In this document: one piece after another, positions 8,369 through 9,263 of the stretch
Layout of the letters: each line of letters begins with the position of its first letter
How positions within the stretch are numbered: position 1 is the first letter of the stretch
Source of the DNA: Thiotrichaceae bacterium
GTDB lineage: Bacteria; Pseudomonadota; Gammaproteobacteria; Thiotrichales; Thiotrichaceae
Assembly (NCBI GenBank): GCA_027008885.1
Contig: JALVDQ010000305.1
Span: 1-9,263, forward strand
Reading direction: 5' to 3'
DNA length: 9,263 nucleotides
Program-made: the position numbers and the translations under genes
The notes under the pieces: generated by a model
What the model was told of the DNA's origin: nothing
Database searches by the model: none
What the model saw: the letters and a program-made list of their open reading frames with translations, nothing else

Positions 8369-8701
8369 CTAGTTTTTGCCCCCTTTAAAGCCACCCGGAA
8401 AGGCTGATACATTATTATTGCTACTGCTTTTGCTATCCCTGATCTTGCAGGCGCCCTGCTTTTTTACTTCATCAATACGAATGACGTTGTGAAAAGGGAT
8501 GAAACTGCGCTTGACGGATTCAAATTCGTTTTTGAGTTTTTCTTCGGAAGGGTCGATGACAAGGTCGCTCTGACTCCCGAAAACTACTTCTTCAATCACT
8601 AAAAAACCATACAAGTCCGATTCATAGACTTTTTTGGCAAATAGTTCATAGACCTTGTCCTGATTGTAGTAACTGATTTTGTAGAGTTTTGAGTCTTCCA
8701 T
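8369..8701 (-). CDS. DUF1820 family protein of unknown function
   Basis: This is a 110-residue soluble protein without a signal peptide or membrane segment. Residues ~5-88 match what I recall of the DUF1820 family: YKISYYNQDKVYELFAKKVYESDLYGFLVIEE, then DPSEEKLKNEFESVKRSFIPFHNVIRIDEV. The remaining ~22 residues are a low-complexity Ser/Asn/Gly tail (SSSNNN...GGFKGGKN), which varies in the family. The function is unknown; conservation in gammaproteobacteria suggests a housekeeping or accessory role. The start at 8701 has GGAA about 11 nt upstream. It follows smpB by 98 nt on the same strand. That gap holds an 8-bp palindrome, GGCGCGCC (8739-8746), next to A/T runs but no convincing terminator. 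Confidence 0.88.
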   Translation of the reverse strand: MEDSKLYKISYYNQDKVYELFAKKVYESDLYGFLVIEEVVFGSQSDLVIDPSEEKLKNEFESVKRSFIPFHNVIRIDEVKKQGACKIRDSKSSSNNNVSAFPGGFKGGKN

Positions 8702-8799
8702 TTTATTTTGTTTCCAGACAGGTTCTTAATTTTTTTCGGGCGCGCCTTTTTAACAGATTTAAGGACTAAATGCATTATTTATTGCCTTGTTTTATCGCC

Positions 8800-9263
8800 T
8801 TAGCGCCCCTTTAATATTCGTTGTTTATCCCTGTTCCAGTCTCTTTCTTTTGCCGTTGCGCGTTTATCATGCGCCTTTTTACCCTTTGCCGTGCCAATTT
8901 CAAGCTTGATGCGGTTATGCTTCCAGTACAGTGCCAGGGGAACTATGGTGTAGCCCTTGCGTTCAACAGATGCAATAAGTTTTACAATTTCATAATCGTG
9001 CAATAACAGCTTGCGAATACGGGTAGGGTTTGGATTCACATGAGTTGAAGCGGATAGCAGCGGAGTGATCTGTACCCCGGACATCCAGACTTCCCCGTCT
9101 TTTATAAAAATATAGCCCTCTTTTAGCTGGGCGCGTCCTTCCCTGAGACTTTTTACCTCCCAGCCTTCAAGTACCAGACCTGCTTCATAGGTGTCTTCAA
9201 TAAAATAGTCATGGCGCGCTACTTTATTTAGAGCAATGGTTTTACCCCCATGCCCTTTTTTCT
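8800..9263 (-). CDS. smpB: SsrA-binding protein SmpB, 5' end just outside the window
   Basis: SmpB binds tmRNA (SsrA) and brings it to stalled ribosomes for trans-translation. The frame is open to the window edge, giving 153 complete codons against about 160 in E. coli, so only a handful of N-terminal residues are missing. The Met at 9084 is internal. Family landmarks: [21 protein letters not shown] near the N terminus, [43 protein letters not shown], and the C-terminal [22 protein letters not shown] segment with the conserved GKKxHDKR motif and the basic tail that enters the ribosome. The ssrA gene is not in the window. DUF1820 lies immediately downstream. Confidence 0.97.
   Translation of the reverse strand, partial: KKGHGGKTIALNKVARHDYFIEDTYEAGLVLEGWEVKSLREGRAQLKEGYIFIKDGEVWMSGVQITPLLSASTHVNPNPTRIRKLLLHDYEIVKLIASVERKGYTIVPLALYWKHNRIKLEIGTAKGKKAHDKRATAKERDWNRDKQRILKGR

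Noticed and set aside
8739..8746. GGCGCGCC palindrome between smpB and DUF1820 as a terminator
   Set aside because: The stem is only a self-complementary 8-mer with no loop, so it cannot form a terminator hairpin.
8800..9084. SmpB start at the Met at 9084
   Set aside because: The preceding 59 codons to the window edge encode the conserved SmpB N-terminal half.

Overview
The window looks like a chromosomal segment from a gammaproteobacterium of moderate, slightly AT-leaning base composition. RF3, SmpB and a DUF1820 protein resemble their gammaproteobacterial counterparts, the adenine deaminase resembles the Pseudomonas type, and there is an entericidin-like lipoprotein. The intergenic GTCGGGTTA...TAACCCGAC and CCCGTAT...ATACGGG palindromes are of a kind common in repeat-rich sulfur-oxidising and methanotrophic gammaproteobacteria. 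That lineage hint is an inference from recall, not a computed result. There is no transposase, integrase, phage gene, CRISPR array, tRNA or rRNA in the window.

Layout: two plus-strand genes lie on the left: the 3' two thirds of prfC (1-1068) and a class I DAHP synthase (1515-2579). They converge on a long minus-strand run: smpB (partial, right edge), a DUF1820 protein (8369-8701), an entericidin-like lipoprotein (8161-8298), adenine deaminase (6975-8021), a SulP anion transporter with a STAS domain (5074-6831) and an SLC13/DASS transporter with two TrkA-C domains (3000-4991). Two of these genes are easy to miss or mis-start. The lipoprotein has only 45 codons. SmpB runs to the window edge rather than starting at the internal Met at 9084. 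A 25-codon hydrophobic ORF (1365-1442) before the DAHP synthase is possible but unproven.

The genes are mostly housekeeping: translation termination and ribosome rescue, entry to the shikimate pathway, purine salvage and anion transport. The two adjacent anion transporters (SulP then DASS, 82 nt apart, same strand) are the only obvious functional pairing.

The unusual content is between the genes. Three intergenic regions (1069-1262, 2600-2999, 8030-8163) carry the same modular repeat: a terminal module ACCCAT-C(5-8)-T-rich, then a palindromic core, a run of 7-nt units (TCTTCTG/TCCTCTG), then a second terminal module in the same orientation. In all three the distal T-rich end lies on or within a few bases of the stop codon of a gene pointing into the element (prfC, DASS, entericidin). 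The core is a ~105-bp structured sequence in two elements and a different, shorter hairpin in the third, so the core appears exchangeable. In the middle element a ~211-bp unit has been tandemly duplicated together with the last 19 codons of the DAHP synthase gene, and the three differences between the two coding tails are all synonymous.
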